Below are positions 1 to 7,765 of a stretch of DNA of 19,629 bases, piece by piece. Each line of letters opens with the position of its first letter. Positions within the stretch are counted from its first letter, which is position 1. The notes beneath the pieces are model-generated. The model ran no database searches, was not told the origin of the DNA, and saw only the letters and a program-made list of their open reading frames with translations. The position numbers were made by a program, and so were the translations under genes. The stretch spans positions 1-19,629 of the forward strand of contig JASFQI010000058.1 of the NCBI GenBank assembly GCA_050115555.1. Direction: 5' to 3'. The stretch comes from JASFQI01 sp050115555 (GTDB lineage: Bacteria > Desulfobacterota > DSM-4660 > Desulfatiglandales > HGW-15).

Positions 1-2113
1 AGGGGGGAAGGTGATCGGGATCCGAGGAAATCCCTCGGACCCGGAAAGCAAAGGGGCCCTGACCGAGCGGGGCAGGCACATGAAGGAGATCCTCTATGCC
101 CCGGACCGGCTGAAATACCCTTTGAAGAGTATGGGCGAACGAGGGGAAGGTCGCTGGCAGCGCATCTCCTGGGAGGAGGCCCTGGACGTTGTTTCTGAGC
201 GGTTGAAGAGGGTCAAGGTCGCAAACGGTGCAGAGGCCATTCACTTCATGCACGGGCACTACCATAGCGGGGACATCCTGGGCTCCTACCTGCCCCGGCT
301 GGCCAACCTCATCGGAACGCCCAATGTCTCCAACCCGAGCCACGTGTGCCACATGCCCCGGGTCTTTCTGGAGTTCGGGTTCGATCTCGGGGCCGTCTTT
401 CCCCCGGATGTGGCCCACACCCGGTGCCTCCTGCTCTGGGGCGGGAATCCCGAGGCCACGAACAAGCCCCAGGAGATCGCCGTTCGCAAGGCCCGAAAAC
501 GGGGCATGAAGCTGGTGGTCATCGACCCGAGGGTAACCCCCTATGGTCGGGAAGCGGATCTTCACGCCCAGCTGAGACCCGGGACGGACGGGGCCCTGGC
601 CCTCGGGTTCCTCCACGTCATTGTCAAGGAGGGCCTCTATGACAGGGACTTCGTGAAGGAGTGGACCGTGGGGTTCGATCGCCTGGTCGAACACCTCGAG
701 GCCTACACCCCGGAAAGGGTCGAGGAGATCACCTGGGTGCCGGCCGAAACGACTCGGAAGATCGCCAGGCTCTATGCCACGACCCGTCCTGCCTGCATCA
801 GCCCGCGCAATGCCCTGGACCAGCATACGAACGCCTCGTGTGCCATTCGGGCCATTGATATCCTCATGGCCGTGACCGGCAACCTGGACGTGAAGGGCGG
901 AAACATCATGGTCCTTCCCCTCTCCATGGCCATGAAGGACATGAAGCTCTACGACAAGCTTTCTCCAGAGGCGGAGGAAAGGAAGATCGGGATTGAAAAG
1001 AGCCTCTACTCCAGGCTCTCCAAGACCTGGCCCTCCGCTCACACCCCGTCGGTCTGGGATGCGGTTCTTCACAGCGATCCCTATGCGGTCAAGGCCATGT
1101 TCGTCATGGGGGCCAACCCCATGCTGGCCTGTGCCAATGCGCGGGTCGTTGAGGACGCGCTTCGTCGTCTGGACTTCCTCGTGGTGGCGGACTTCTTCCT
1201 GTCTCCCACGGCGGAGCTGGCCGACGTCGTGCTGCCGGCGGCTACGTTTCTGGAGACCACACGTTTTGTTACGTACGACACCCACGCGGACCATGCCTGG
1301 AATCGGTCCTCCCGCATCGCTTTGAGCCCCAAAGTCGTAGAGCCCCTGGGGGAGTCGCGATCGGACTGGCGAATCCTCCGTGACCTCGGGAGGGCCATGG
1401 GGTACGGGGATTTCTTTCCCTGGAAGGACGAGGAGGAGGCCATCGACGAGCAGCTCAAGCCGCTCGGCCTTACCTGCGAGGACCTGCGCGCCCACCCGGA
1501 AGGCGTGATCGTGGACGAGCCCCCGTTCCTCTACAAGAAGCTCAAGGGTCCTTTCGGCGCGATGATGCGGAAGGTCCTGAAAATGACGAAGTTTCGGGAC
1601 TACCCGGACATGTATAAAAAGTACGAGGCCAAGGGGTTCATGACCCCGTCGAAGAAGGTGGAGATTTATTCAGAACGCCTGAAGGAGCTCGGGGCGGATC
1701 CCCTCCCGGTTTTTCGGGAGCCGGCGGAGAGCCCCGTATCCCGGCCCGACGTGGCCCGGGATTTCCCCCTCATCCTGATCGCCGGGACCAAGCTTGCACC
1801 TTACACTCACACCATGATGCGCAACATCCCAGCGCTGAGGAAGCAGTGCCCGGAGAACCTTGTGGAGATTCATCCCAAGACGGCTTCAAAGCTCGGCATT
1901 CGGGAGGGGGAGAGGGTGCGCGTGGAATCCCTGCGAGGCGGTATTCTCTGCCCGGCCCACCTGACCGAGGGCATCGACCCGCGGGTGGTCCACCTGTATC
2001 ACGGGTTCCAGGAGAGCAACTGCAACCTCCTGACGGATCACAGGGCCTGTGACCCGATCACCGGATCCACGGGCCTCAAATCGTCCCTGTGCCGCGTGCG
2101 GAAGGTGGCCTGA
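1..2113 (+). CDS. Molybdopterin oxidoreductase, large catalytic subunit (5' end outside window)
   Basis: This is the C-terminal ~700 residues of a DMSO-reductase-superfamily enzyme that carries a bis-molybdopterin-guanine-dinucleotide cofactor. The frame is open to base 2 and begins inside the usual N-terminal domain (GKVIGIRGNP), so the GTG at 11 is internal and the true start lies upstream. Visible family marks are PDRLKYPL, RISWEEAL, a likely molybdenum-ligand Cys in SHVCHMPR (codon 347-349), LLLWGGNPEATN, AMFVMGANPM, ADVVLPAATFLE, and a C-terminal cofactor-binding domain with GIREGERVRVES and a DPITGSTG tail. Where most relatives have the fourth Cys of the N-terminal [4Fe-4S] cluster (G-x-L-C-x-K-G), this protein reads GALTERG, with Thr at 62-64. 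The substrate cannot be told from sequence. No iron-sulfur or membrane-anchor subunit follows, so partners would have to be upstream. Family assignment is secure; the specific enzyme is not. Confidence 0.93.
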   Translation, partial: GGKVIGIRGNPSDPESKGALTERGRHMKEILYAPDRLKYPLKSMGERGEGRWQRISWEEALDVVSERLKRVKVANGAEAIHFMHGHYHSGDILGSYLPRLANLIGTPNVSNPSHVCHMPRVFLEFGFDLGAVFPPDVAHTRCLLLWGGNPEATNKPQEIAVRKARKRGMKLVVIDPRVTPYGREADLHAQLRPGTDGALALGFLHVIVKEGLYDRDFVKEWTVGFDRLVEHLEAYTPERVEEITWVPAETTRKIARLYATTRPACISPRNALDQHTNASCAIRAIDILMAVTGNLDVKGGNIMVLPLSMAMKDMKLYDKLSPEAEERKIGIEKSLYSRLSKTWPSAHTPSVWDAVLHSDPYAVKAMFVMGANPMLACANARVVEDALRRLDFLVVADFFLSPTAELADVVLPAATFLETTRFVTYDTHADHAWNRSSRIALSPKVVEPLGESRSDWRILRDLGRAMGYGDFFPWKDEEEAIDEQLKPLGLTCEDLRAHPEGVIVDEPPFLYKKLKGPFGAMMRKVLKMTKFRDYPDMYKKYEAKGFMTPSKKVEIYSERLKELGADPLPVFREPAESPVSRPDVARDFPLILIAGTKLAPYTHTMMRNIPALRKQCPENLVEIHPKTASKLGIREGERVRVESLRGGILCPAHLTEGIDPRVVHLYHGFQESNCNLLTDHRACDPITGSTGLKSSLCRVRKVA

Positions 2114-2181
2114 TAAGACGTTCCTCTCAGGACAAGGCGAAACAGAAACGTTTTCTTCGTTTCCAGGTGCGTCGAGGAGAT

Positions 2182-2256
2182 TTATTATATTTAATTATAT
2201 ATATATTAAACTTAATTTAAATATTTGATAAACAAATATTGAATATAGTTTTGGTT
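2182..2256. promoter_or_regulatory. AT-rich patch with perfect inverted repeat, probable promoter/operator
   Basis: About 75 nearly GC-free bases sit in otherwise GC-rich DNA downstream of the oxidoreductase gene. Inside is a perfect 8-bp inverted repeat, AATATTTG (2220-2227) and CAAATATT (2233-2240), separated by 5 bases. It overlaps a TTGATA (2225-2230) and is followed by TATAGT (2244-2249). The spacing between those two is short (13), so a standard sigma-70 promoter is not proven. An operator over a promoter for the downstream cassette is the simplest reading. Confidence 0.45.
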
Positions 2257-2347
2257 CCTTCCTCTTGTCAGGTTCGGCTCGGTGATCGCTTGGAACATCC
2301 TGAAGTTGCCCTCCGGTAGGCAGGGTGCGAGGACAGGAGGTTCGAGT

Positions 2348-2578
2348 ATGCGCTATGTGAGTGTGGAGGATATGAAGAGGTTGCTGGGTGTGCGTTTCAT
2401 CCCGGGCTCACCCGAGGAGATCGAGGTGCCTCGCGCGTGGACGCAGAACCTGGTGCAGGAGGAGGGAGAGGTCTATTTCGAAAATACCGCAGAAAGCTCT
2501 GCAGGGATTGGATGCGCATGCGCGACAGCGGCCTCTCCCGTGTATAGTCGAACATTCCCGCCAAAGAGAGGGTCGTGA
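2348..2578 (+). CDS. Small hypothetical ORF, possibly decayed
   Basis: This 76-residue frame starts MRYVSVEDMKRLLGV and has a good ribosome-binding site (AGGAGG about 7 bases before ATG), the strongest argument that it is or was a gene. The first ~50 residues look protein-like, with acidic and basic residues well mixed. The last ~25 (after ENTAES) are low-complexity Ala/Cys/Ser/Pro and look like out-of-frame reading, so the gene may be truncated or frameshifted near base 2500. I recognise no family. It lies between the AT-rich patch and the kinase cassette. The remainder of this stretch, to 2734, shows no convincing gene on either strand. Confidence 0.3.
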   Translation: MRYVSVEDMKRLLGVRFIPGSPEEIEVPRAWTQNLVQEEGEVYFENTAESSAGIGCACATAASPVYSRTFPPKRGS

Positions 2579-2734
2579 GGATCTGCGCCATGGAGGAAAA
2601 GCCGTTCTTGACGTGGGCGGCAAACGGTCTTAGGGTGATGTCCAAGAGGTCTTTTCGGATGTGGGCTTGGGCCCGGTTCGGCCCCAACGATTCTTGTTTC
2701 GGTTGCAGTCCTTTTGGGACGACCTCCATACGTG

Positions 2735-3829
2735 ATGGACACTTTAAAACGGGAACAACTCGAGCGCTACTTCGCAGCCCGCTACAACGCTGCAGTGGTG
2801 ATCCTCGATATTCAGCCTCTGGGGAAGGCAAAGCCCGGCCCGGGCGCCCTCAAGGGGTATGGATACGGCACGCCCCTGAGGATCGACATGACAGTGGACG
2901 GGCGCAGGGAATCCGTCGTGCTGAGCACGGTGAACCCCGGCGGTTTCGGGCATCAGCGCATGAGCGACCGGGCGGCCCTCCTCCTGTGGCAGTATCAGGG
3001 GTTCAACAGCCTCCCAAAGCATGTAAAGGCTCTGGATGTGGGGGGCCTCACCCGGGAGGGGCCGACCTCTCTTTCACGTGTGGAGGAGCTTTTCCTGGTC
3101 ACGGAGTTCGTGGAAGGGACCGAGTACGCCGAGGACCTGAATCGCATCCGGCGGGAGGGAACCGCGGAAGCGCTCGACCTGGAACGTGCGGAGGCCCTGG
3201 CCCGGTATCTCGTCGAGATCCATGCCGAGAAACGCGATGACCCGGGCATGTATGAGCGTCGTACCCGGGAGCTCGTGGGGCACAATGAATGCCTCATGGG
3301 CCTGACGGACAGCTACCCTGCGGACCATCCGGCCGTTTCCCCCGGCATGCTCCTGGATATTGAGAAGCGTTGCGTGGAATGGCGCTGGCGCCTGAAGAAA
3401 TTCACCCACCGTCTCAGCCGCGTTCACGGCGACTTCCATCCCTTTAACCTCCTGTTTCGGGAAGGACGGGACTTTTCCGTCCTGGATCGAAGCCGGGGCT
3501 CTTACGGCGAGCCGGCCGACGACCTGGCCGCACTCTGCGTGAATTACCTGTTCTGGAGTCTGCTTCAGAAGCACGTCTTTGCCCCGCCGTTTCAGTCCCT
3601 CTGGGACACCTTTTTCAAGGCCTATCTCGAGGCTTCCGGGGACGAGGAGGTCCTTTTCATTCTCCCTCCCTATCTCACGTGGCGGATCCTGGTGGTGGCC
3701 AGCCCGGTGTGGTACCCGCATTACGACACGTCCATTCGAAGAACGCTACTGCGCCTCGCTCGAAACGTCCTCGATGTCACCGCGCTGGAACCCTTTGATA
3801 TGGGCCCTCTGCTGGAGGAAGAGCGTTGA
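2735..3829 (+). CDS. Phosphotransferase with aminoglycoside-phosphotransferase/choline-kinase fold
   Basis: This 364-residue protein belongs to the APH-like kinase superfamily, which transfers ATP phosphate to small molecules. The catalytic loop HGDFHPFN (residues 231-238) and the metal-binding Asp251 in VLDRSRG, followed by EPADDLAAL, are the diagnostic signals. The N-lobe carries GGFGHQRMSDRAALLLW and LPKHVKALDVG. The usual N-lobe VxLK is not obvious (the strand reads VVLSTV), so the nucleotide-binding Lys may be elsewhere or absent. ATG 2735 is chosen over TTG 2714 because homology-like sequence begins around MDTLKREQLERYF; no clear Shine-Dalgarno is visible for either. It is the first gene of a three-gene cassette, and its TGA overlaps the TTG start of the next gene, which indicates translational coupling. 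Its substrate is unknown. It should not be called an antibiotic-resistance gene, because the neighbours suggest metabolism. Confidence 0.82.
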   Translation: MDTLKREQLERYFAARYNAAVVILDIQPLGKAKPGPGALKGYGYGTPLRIDMTVDGRRESVVLSTVNPGGFGHQRMSDRAALLLWQYQGFNSLPKHVKALDVGGLTREGPTSLSRVEELFLVTEFVEGTEYAEDLNRIRREGTAEALDLERAEALARYLVEIHAEKRDDPGMYERRTRELVGHNECLMGLTDSYPADHPAVSPGMLLDIEKRCVEWRWRLKKFTHRLSRVHGDFHPFNLLFREGRDFSVLDRSRGSYGEPADDLAALCVNYLFWSLLQKHVFAPPFQSLWDTFFKAYLEASGDEEVLFILPPYLTWRILVVASPVWYPHYDTSIRRTLLRLARNVLDVTALEPFDMGPLLEEER

Positions 3830-4362
3830 GAACCGGGTGGGCTGTCTGGATCACCGGGCTTCCCGCTTCCGGGAAGAGCACCATTGCACGGGTCCTGCAG
3901 GCAAAGCTCGAGGCCATGGGAGGAACCGTGCAGGTGCTGGAATCGGACGACCTTCGGAGGATTCTCACCCCTCACCCACGCTACACCCCGGAGGAGCGGG
4001 AAACCTTTTACAACGCCATGATCCACATCGGCGTTCTGCTCACCTCGAACGGGGTGAACGTCATCTTCGATGCCACGGCCAACCGGCGCCGATGGCGGGA
4101 CAAGGCCCGGGAGAGGATCCCGAGGTTCCTGGAGGCCTATGTGGAGACCCCGTTGGAGGTGTGCGAGGATCGAGACCCCAAAGGGATTTACCACAAAGCG
4201 TCCGAGGGAAAGGCGAGCACGGTTCCCGGAAAACAGGAGGCCTATGAACCTCCTGAAGCTCCGGAGGCCCGGGTGAAAGGCGATGCGCCCGCGGAGGGCG
4301 CCGTGAACAAGATACTTGCGGCCATGAGGACCCATGGATTCGAGCCCCTCTCTGTGGCGTGA
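3826..4362 (+). CDS. APS-kinase-like P-loop kinase (CysC family, divergent)
   Basis: This 178-residue protein resembles adenylylsulfate kinase, which makes PAPS from APS and ATP. Walker A is GLPASGKST (residues 11-19), followed by VLESDDLRRIL (compare LDGDxxR in CysC) and a CysC-like C-terminal stretch, YVETPLEVCEDRDPKGIYHKA then YEPPEAPE. Two CysC substrate motifs differ: the ISPYRxxR segment is replaced by ATANRRRWRDKAR, and the FTGIDxPYE loop by TVPGKQEAYE. The real substrate may therefore not be APS. The start is TTG at 3826, overlapping the upstream stop as TTGA, with GGAGG 7 bases before it. The last 29 bases overlap the next gene. The fold is confident; the reaction is not. Confidence 0.8.
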   Translation: MRTGWAVWITGLPASGKSTIARVLQAKLEAMGGTVQVLESDDLRRILTPHPRYTPEERETFYNAMIHIGVLLTSNGVNVIFDATANRRRWRDKARERIPRFLEAYVETPLEVCEDRDPKGIYHKASEGKASTVPGKQEAYEPPEAPEARVKGDAPAEGAVNKILAAMRTHGFEPLSVA

Positions 4363-5134
4363 GATCCTTTGCGAGGCAGCGGACGCGGTGAGGTTGCGCG
4401 TGAAGGGCGTTCTGTCCAAGCGCGGGACGTGCCCGGTGGACGAGTTCAAACGGCTTCTGGACGAGGCCGCCCAGGAGGCGCTCTGCGATACCTTTTCGCG
4501 GCGCGCGGTCTCCGCCTGTCTCGTGAGCGAGGAAGGGGAGGAGATCTTCGGGCGGGGAGAGGTGACCATCACGGCCGACCCCGTGGACGGCACGACCAAC
4601 CTGGCGCGAGGTCTTCCGCCGAGCGTGGTGAGCCTCAGCGTGGCGAAACGGCCCCGGCAGGAAGCCGTGACGTGTGCCGTGGTCTCGGACCTGGAATCCG
4701 GATGCACTTACTCTGCTGAGCGGGATCGGGGGGCGACCCGAAACGGTCTTCCTATCCGGGTTTCAGAGTGTGTTGGATATGGCAACGGGCTCGTCTCCAT
4801 GGACGTGAGCAAGATGGAGGATCTATCCCCGGTGAGCCCGCTTATCACCGGCGCACGGCACATTCGCGCACAAGGCTGTGCAGCCGTGAGCCTCTGCCAC
4901 GTGGCAGAGGGCACCCTGGACGCCCATGTCGACGTACGGGGATCGATCAGGGCCACGGACATCTCGGCCGGGTTGTTCATTTTAAAACAGGCCGGCGGGG
5001 CCTATTCGGTGGATGGGCGCTCGGGAGGGGACTTTTCTCTCAAAAGGGATACCCGGGTCTCTCTGGTGGCCGCATCCGGTCCGGCCCTTCTCGAGGAAAT
5101 CGTATCGCTGCTTGCCGGTTCCAGGAGAGAGTAA
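4334..5134 (+). CDS. Inositol-monophosphatase-family phosphatase (IMPase/CysQ/FBPase fold)
   Basis: This 266-residue protein is a metal-dependent, lithium-sensitive-type phosphatase. Signature motif 1 is DPVDGTTN (residues 82-89), with upstream metal-binding acids in LVSEEGEE (E66/E67). Motif 2 is ATDISAGLFILKQAGG near the C terminus, in which the usual WD is TD. Family members hydrolyse inositol phosphates, fructose-1,6-bisphosphate, or 3'-phosphoadenosine phosphates (CysQ). Next to an APS-kinase-like gene a CysQ-type activity is tempting, but the motifs do not settle it. It overlaps the preceding gene by 29 bases and ends the cassette; a 10-bp hairpin follows directly. The ATG at 4334 gives a normal family length. 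Confidence 0.85.
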   Translation: MDSSPSLWREILCEAADAVRLRVKGVLSKRGTCPVDEFKRLLDEAAQEALCDTFSRRAVSACLVSEEGEEIFGRGEVTITADPVDGTTNLARGLPPSVVSLSVAKRPRQEAVTCAVVSDLESGCTYSAERDRGATRNGLPIRVSECVGYGNGLVSMDVSKMEDLSPVSPLITGARHIRAQGCAAVSLCHVAEGTLDAHVDVRGSIRATDISAGLFILKQAGGAYSVDGRSGGDFSLKRDTRVSLVAASGPALLEEIVSLLAGSRRE

Positions 5135-5135
5135 G

Positions 5136-5163
5136 GGGTCCTGCCCGGTCTTCGGCAGGACCC
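5136..5163 (+). terminator. Hairpin after the kinase/phosphatase cassette, no U-tract
   Basis: GGGTCCTGCC (5136-5145) pairs perfectly with GGCAGGACCC (5154-5163) around an 8-base loop, immediately after the phosphatase stop codon. No T-run follows, so this is either a weak or Rho-assisted terminator or a 3'-end stabilising stem. Confidence 0.5.
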
Positions 5164-5317
5164 GGTACCTGCGATATCCCCCTCTTTGTCCTCGCTGGTG
5201 AAAGAGAAATTCCATTGTTTTTGCGAGACGTTGTGCTAAGAGAATCGAAATCCAATCGTATGGCCGATTTTTCTGGATGAGTCATGCGCAAGGGCCGATT
5301 TTTCGAGGAGGGTGACC

Positions 5318-5560
5318 ATGCCGATTTACGAGTATCAATGTGAGGCCTGTGGCGCGGTATCCGAGGTGCTTGTAGGAATGGGAAAGGATGAGCCCATTCA
5401 GTGCACCCAGTGCGGCAGTCAGGCGATGAAAAGGATCCTTTCCGCTTCCTCGTTTTCCGTGTCTTCACCCGGACGCATGCCGGGGCATACCTGTTGCGGA
5501 CGTGAGGAACGCTGTGAGTCCCCGCCTTGTTCCGCTGGAGGAACCTGCAGGAAGGCGTAA
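5318..5560 (+). CDS. FmdB-family zinc-ribbon protein
   Basis: This 80-residue protein begins MPIYEYQCEACG, the hallmark of the FmdB/CxxC-CxxC family. Two zinc-knuckle pairs are visible (C8/C11 and C29/C32). A Cys-rich tail, HTCCGREERC then PPC and GGTC (C59, C60, C66, C71, C77), could bind a second metal. FmdB proteins are proposed regulators of formamidase or of metal-enzyme genes, but their function is largely unproven. ATG 5318 is preferred over GTG 5312 because GTG would overlap the strong ribosome-binding site GAGGAGGG (5305-5312). A 12-bp direct repeat lies upstream. Confidence 0.88.
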   Translation: MPIYEYQCEACGAVSEVLVGMGKDEPIQCTQCGSQAMKRILSASSFSVSSPGRMPGHTCCGREERCESPPCSAGGTCRKA

Positions 5561-5615
5561 GGAGCGGAGGATGAAAATCCCATGGATAATCCGTGAGGGA
5601 GCTGAAGAATAGGGC

Positions 5616-5644
5616 TTGACAGCTCTCGTGGGCGTTGGTAGCGT
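5616..5644 (+). promoter_or_regulatory. Sigma-70-type promoter for tRNA-Val
   Basis: TTGACA (5616-5621) is a consensus -35 box. TAGCGT (5639-5644) is a weaker -10 at 17-base spacing. The predicted transcription start lies about 8 bases before the mature tRNA 5' end. Confidence 0.6.
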
Positions 5645-5658
5645 TGTTACGCTCATAT

Positions 5659-5733
5659 AGGCACGTAGCTCAGGGGGAGAGCGCTACCCTGACACGGTAG
5701 AGGTCATGGGTTCAAATCCCATCGTGCCTACCA
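5659..5733 (+). tRNA. tRNA-Val (anticodon GAC)
   Basis: The full cloverleaf can be drawn. Acceptor AGGCACG pairs with CGTGCCT. The D stem is GCTC/GAGC with a 7-base loop. The anticodon stem is CTACC/GGTAG with loop CTGACAC, giving anticodon GAC (reads GUC/GUU, valine). The T stem is ATGGG/CCCAT with loop TTCAAAT. Discriminator A and an encoded CCA end the gene. It has its own promoter and an intrinsic terminator downstream, so it appears to be a single-tRNA transcription unit. No integrase or attachment duplication is seen nearby. Confidence 0.97.
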
Positions 5734-5751
5734 CGCATCGAGAGGGCTTCA

Positions 5752-5782
5752 GGGGTTTCGGAAACGGAACCCCTTCTTTTTT
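5752..5782 (+). terminator. Rho-independent terminator of tRNA-Val
   Basis: An 8-bp stem (GGGGTTTC with GGAACCCC, one G-T pair) closes a 6-base loop and is followed by TTCTTTTTT. It lies 18 bases beyond the tRNA CCA end. Confidence 0.85.
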
Positions 5783-5932
5783 GGGGGTTCTCGGAAGAGG
5801 GCGCTTCTGAAAAGCCCAATGAGTAAGCTTTTTGCTCGTTCGTACTACTTTTTTTCGTTCCTTGGTCAACAGGATGGCCCACATCTGGATCCGGGCTTTC
5901 AAGGGCCGACCCCTATATCCATGAGCGGGGAT

Positions 5933-7765
5933 TTAATCGAACTGCAGGCTTCTGACGAAGATCTCCTGAAAGTCGGGGTCTCCTGCAAGCTCCACATAGC
6001 GGATCCTGCGGGCCATCGACTGAGCCTCGGCGCGCTTTGCCTTTGAGACGAGAACGGCCTTTGCTCCGACCCCTGCGGCGTTGCCCACCTGCTGAAAACG
6101 GTCCGCCGGAATATTGGGCAGCATGCCGATGCGGACGGCGCTCGATAGATCGAGGTAGCTTCCAAAGGCCCCTGCCACCACGACCTCGTCGATCTCATCG
6201 AAGGAGAGCCCGCCTTCCTTGAGAAGGACATCAATGCCGGTCCGGATCGCCCCCTTTGCCAGTTGAAGCTCCCGAATGTCCTTCTGGGTGATCACAATGG
6301 CCGATCCGCTGTTGTCCATGTCTTCGGTCAGGACGACCTCCCGCTTACCGTCCCGCTCCCTGACCATCGGGTGCTCTCCAACAATGCGACCGCTCTTGTC
6401 GATGATGGAGGCGGAGAGGATCTCGGCGAGGGCGTCGAAGATTCCCGACCCGCATATGCCGATCGGCCTGGCATCCTCAATGGTATGGTAGTGGACCTGG
6501 TCCCCGAGGATCTGCATATGCTCGATAGCCCCTTTTGCGGCCCGCATTCCGCATGTGATGTGAGCCCCCTCGAAGGCCGGCCCTGAAGCGCACGATACAC
6601 TGCGGATCTCACCCCGTGCGATCAGGGATATCTCCGTATTGGTGCCGATATCGATGCCCAGCACAGGACCGGATCTTTCCCCGTCCATGATGGCCAGCAA
6701 CATGGCGACATGGTCGCCGCCCACATAGCCTGCGATGTTCGGAAGGAGGTGGACATAGCCGCCTCCGGCCATGGAAAGCCCCATGTGCCGGCCTTTCAGA
6801 TCCATGGCACGGACCACGGCCGGTACGTGGGGGGCCCTGGCCAGTTGGTCCACCTGGAGGCCGCAGAAAAGGTGGTGCATGGCCGTATTGCCCGCCACCA
6901 CCACCTCCAGGATATCATCGCTTTTTTTAAAGCCGGCGCCACGGCAGAGCTCCTCAAAAAGCCCGTTCAAGGCATCCACGGTCATTTTCTGAAGGGTTTC
7001 TGTGTGCTCGCGGGATTTGCCGGCAAAGGTCAGCCTGGAGGCGACGTCTTCACCATGGCTGATCTGCGGGTTCATCACGCCACGGGCCGACAGGGTTTTT
7101 CCTGTATCGAGATCGACGAGATATCCTGCGATCTTGGTACTGCCCAGATCCACGGCAACGCCCAGATTTGGAGCCGCCCGACTCCCGATCGAAAGGACCT
7201 CGGCCTCACGAACCACGGCGGACGCCTCCCATTTGAGGTCTCTCAGCAGGAGAGACAGCTCAACCGCGACTGAGGGGTCCAGGAGGTCGCAGTGAACGCC
7301 GTGCTGCTGCTCCAGGGTGTCGAAAAGCCTCTGATCGTCCCCGCGAAGGTCGGTCACGGTAGGGGGAGGAGGCGAGACCGGGTAGGTGCGGACAGAAGGA
7401 TCGAGGGAGATCTCAATGTCCTGTCCTTCCACACTCAACCGCTGAGGCGCGCTCAGAGATTCCGGGGGGATGTGAACCACGAGATCCCCCTCCGGATATG
7501 TCCTGCAGGCAAGGCGAATGCCCTTTTCAAGCTCTTCTTGGGAGAGCCGTTCCAGCTCGGCCTCAAGGGGTTCGGAGACCTTTCCCTTGACGATCTGCAC
7601 CTTGCATTTGCCGCAGGTCCCGGTGCCTCCGCAGAGGCTCACCAGGTCGATTTGCTTTTGGCGCGCGCACTCGAGAAGGGAGAGCCCCGGGGGGAAAAAT
7701 TCCCTCAATCCCAGGGGCTGAAATTCGATCCTGAACCCGTTTTTTTCCTTGGAATCGATGCTCAT
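5933..7765 (-). CDS. RACo-like corrinoid-protein reductive activator ([2Fe-2S] + ASKHA ATPase, DUF4445)
   Basis: This 610-residue protein has an N-terminal ferredoxin domain with C45-x5-C51-x2-C54 (SLCGGTGTCGKCKV) and C87 (RLACRTY). A linker leads to a DUF4445 ASKHA ATPase with phosphate-binding loops GVAVDLGSTKIAGY and VLGIDIGTNTEISL and a late VVAGAFGSYLDL. Characterised relatives (RACo, RamA-like activators) use ATP to drive reduction of inactive Co(II) corrinoid in methyltransferase systems. ATG at 7765 is chosen because GAGGGG lies just upstream and the ferredoxin fold begins at once. The frame stays open to a TTG at 7930, adding 55 protein-like residues without a visible ribosome site. 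No corrinoid protein or methyltransferase gene is in the window, so its partner is elsewhere. It is the only clear minus-strand gene here. Confidence 0.92.
   Translation of the reverse strand: MSIDSKEKNGFRIEFQPLGLREFFPPGLSLLECARQKQIDLVSLCGGTGTCGKCKVQIVKGKVSEPLEAELERLSQEELEKGIRLACRTYPEGDLVVHIPPESLSAPQRLSVEGQDIEISLDPSVRTYPVSPPPPTVTDLRGDDQRLFDTLEQQHGVHCDLLDPSVAVELSLLLRDLKWEASAVVREAEVLSIGSRAAPNLGVAVDLGSTKIAGYLVDLDTGKTLSARGVMNPQISHGEDVASRLTFAGKSREHTETLQKMTVDALNGLFEELCRGAGFKKSDDILEVVVAGNTAMHHLFCGLQVDQLARAPHVPAVVRAMDLKGRHMGLSMAGGGYVHLLPNIAGYVGGDHVAMLLAIMDGERSGPVLGIDIGTNTEISLIARGEIRSVSCASGPAFEGAHITCGMRAAKGAIEHMQILGDQVHYHTIEDARPIGICGSGIFDALAEILSASIIDKSGRIVGEHPMVRERDGKREVVLTEDMDNSGSAIVITQKDIRELQLAKGAIRTGIDVLLKEGGLSFDEIDEVVVAGAFGSYLDLSSAVRIGMLPNIPADRFQQVGNAAGVGAKAVLVSKAKRAEAQSMARRIRYVELAGDPDFQEIFVRSLQFD

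Noticed and set aside
2397..2831. Minus-strand 144-residue ORF as a transposase fragment
   Set aside because: Part of the translation looks protein-like, but I recognise no transposase motif and see no terminal inverted repeats or target duplication. It also runs into the phosphotransferase gene.
2735..3829. Antibiotic-resistance aminoglycoside phosphotransferase
   Set aside because: Only the general fold motifs match. The operon context with an APS-kinase-like and an IMPase-like gene, and the absence of mobile elements, point to metabolism.
5659..5733. tRNA-Val as an integration site for a genomic island
   Set aside because: No integrase gene and no repeated 3' tRNA fragment are visible in the window.
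5684..5902. Minus-strand 72-residue ORF ending MGFEPMTSTVSG
   Set aside because: It is antisense to tRNA-Val and its terminator. This tail is the well-known spurious protein produced by translating the complement of tRNA genes.
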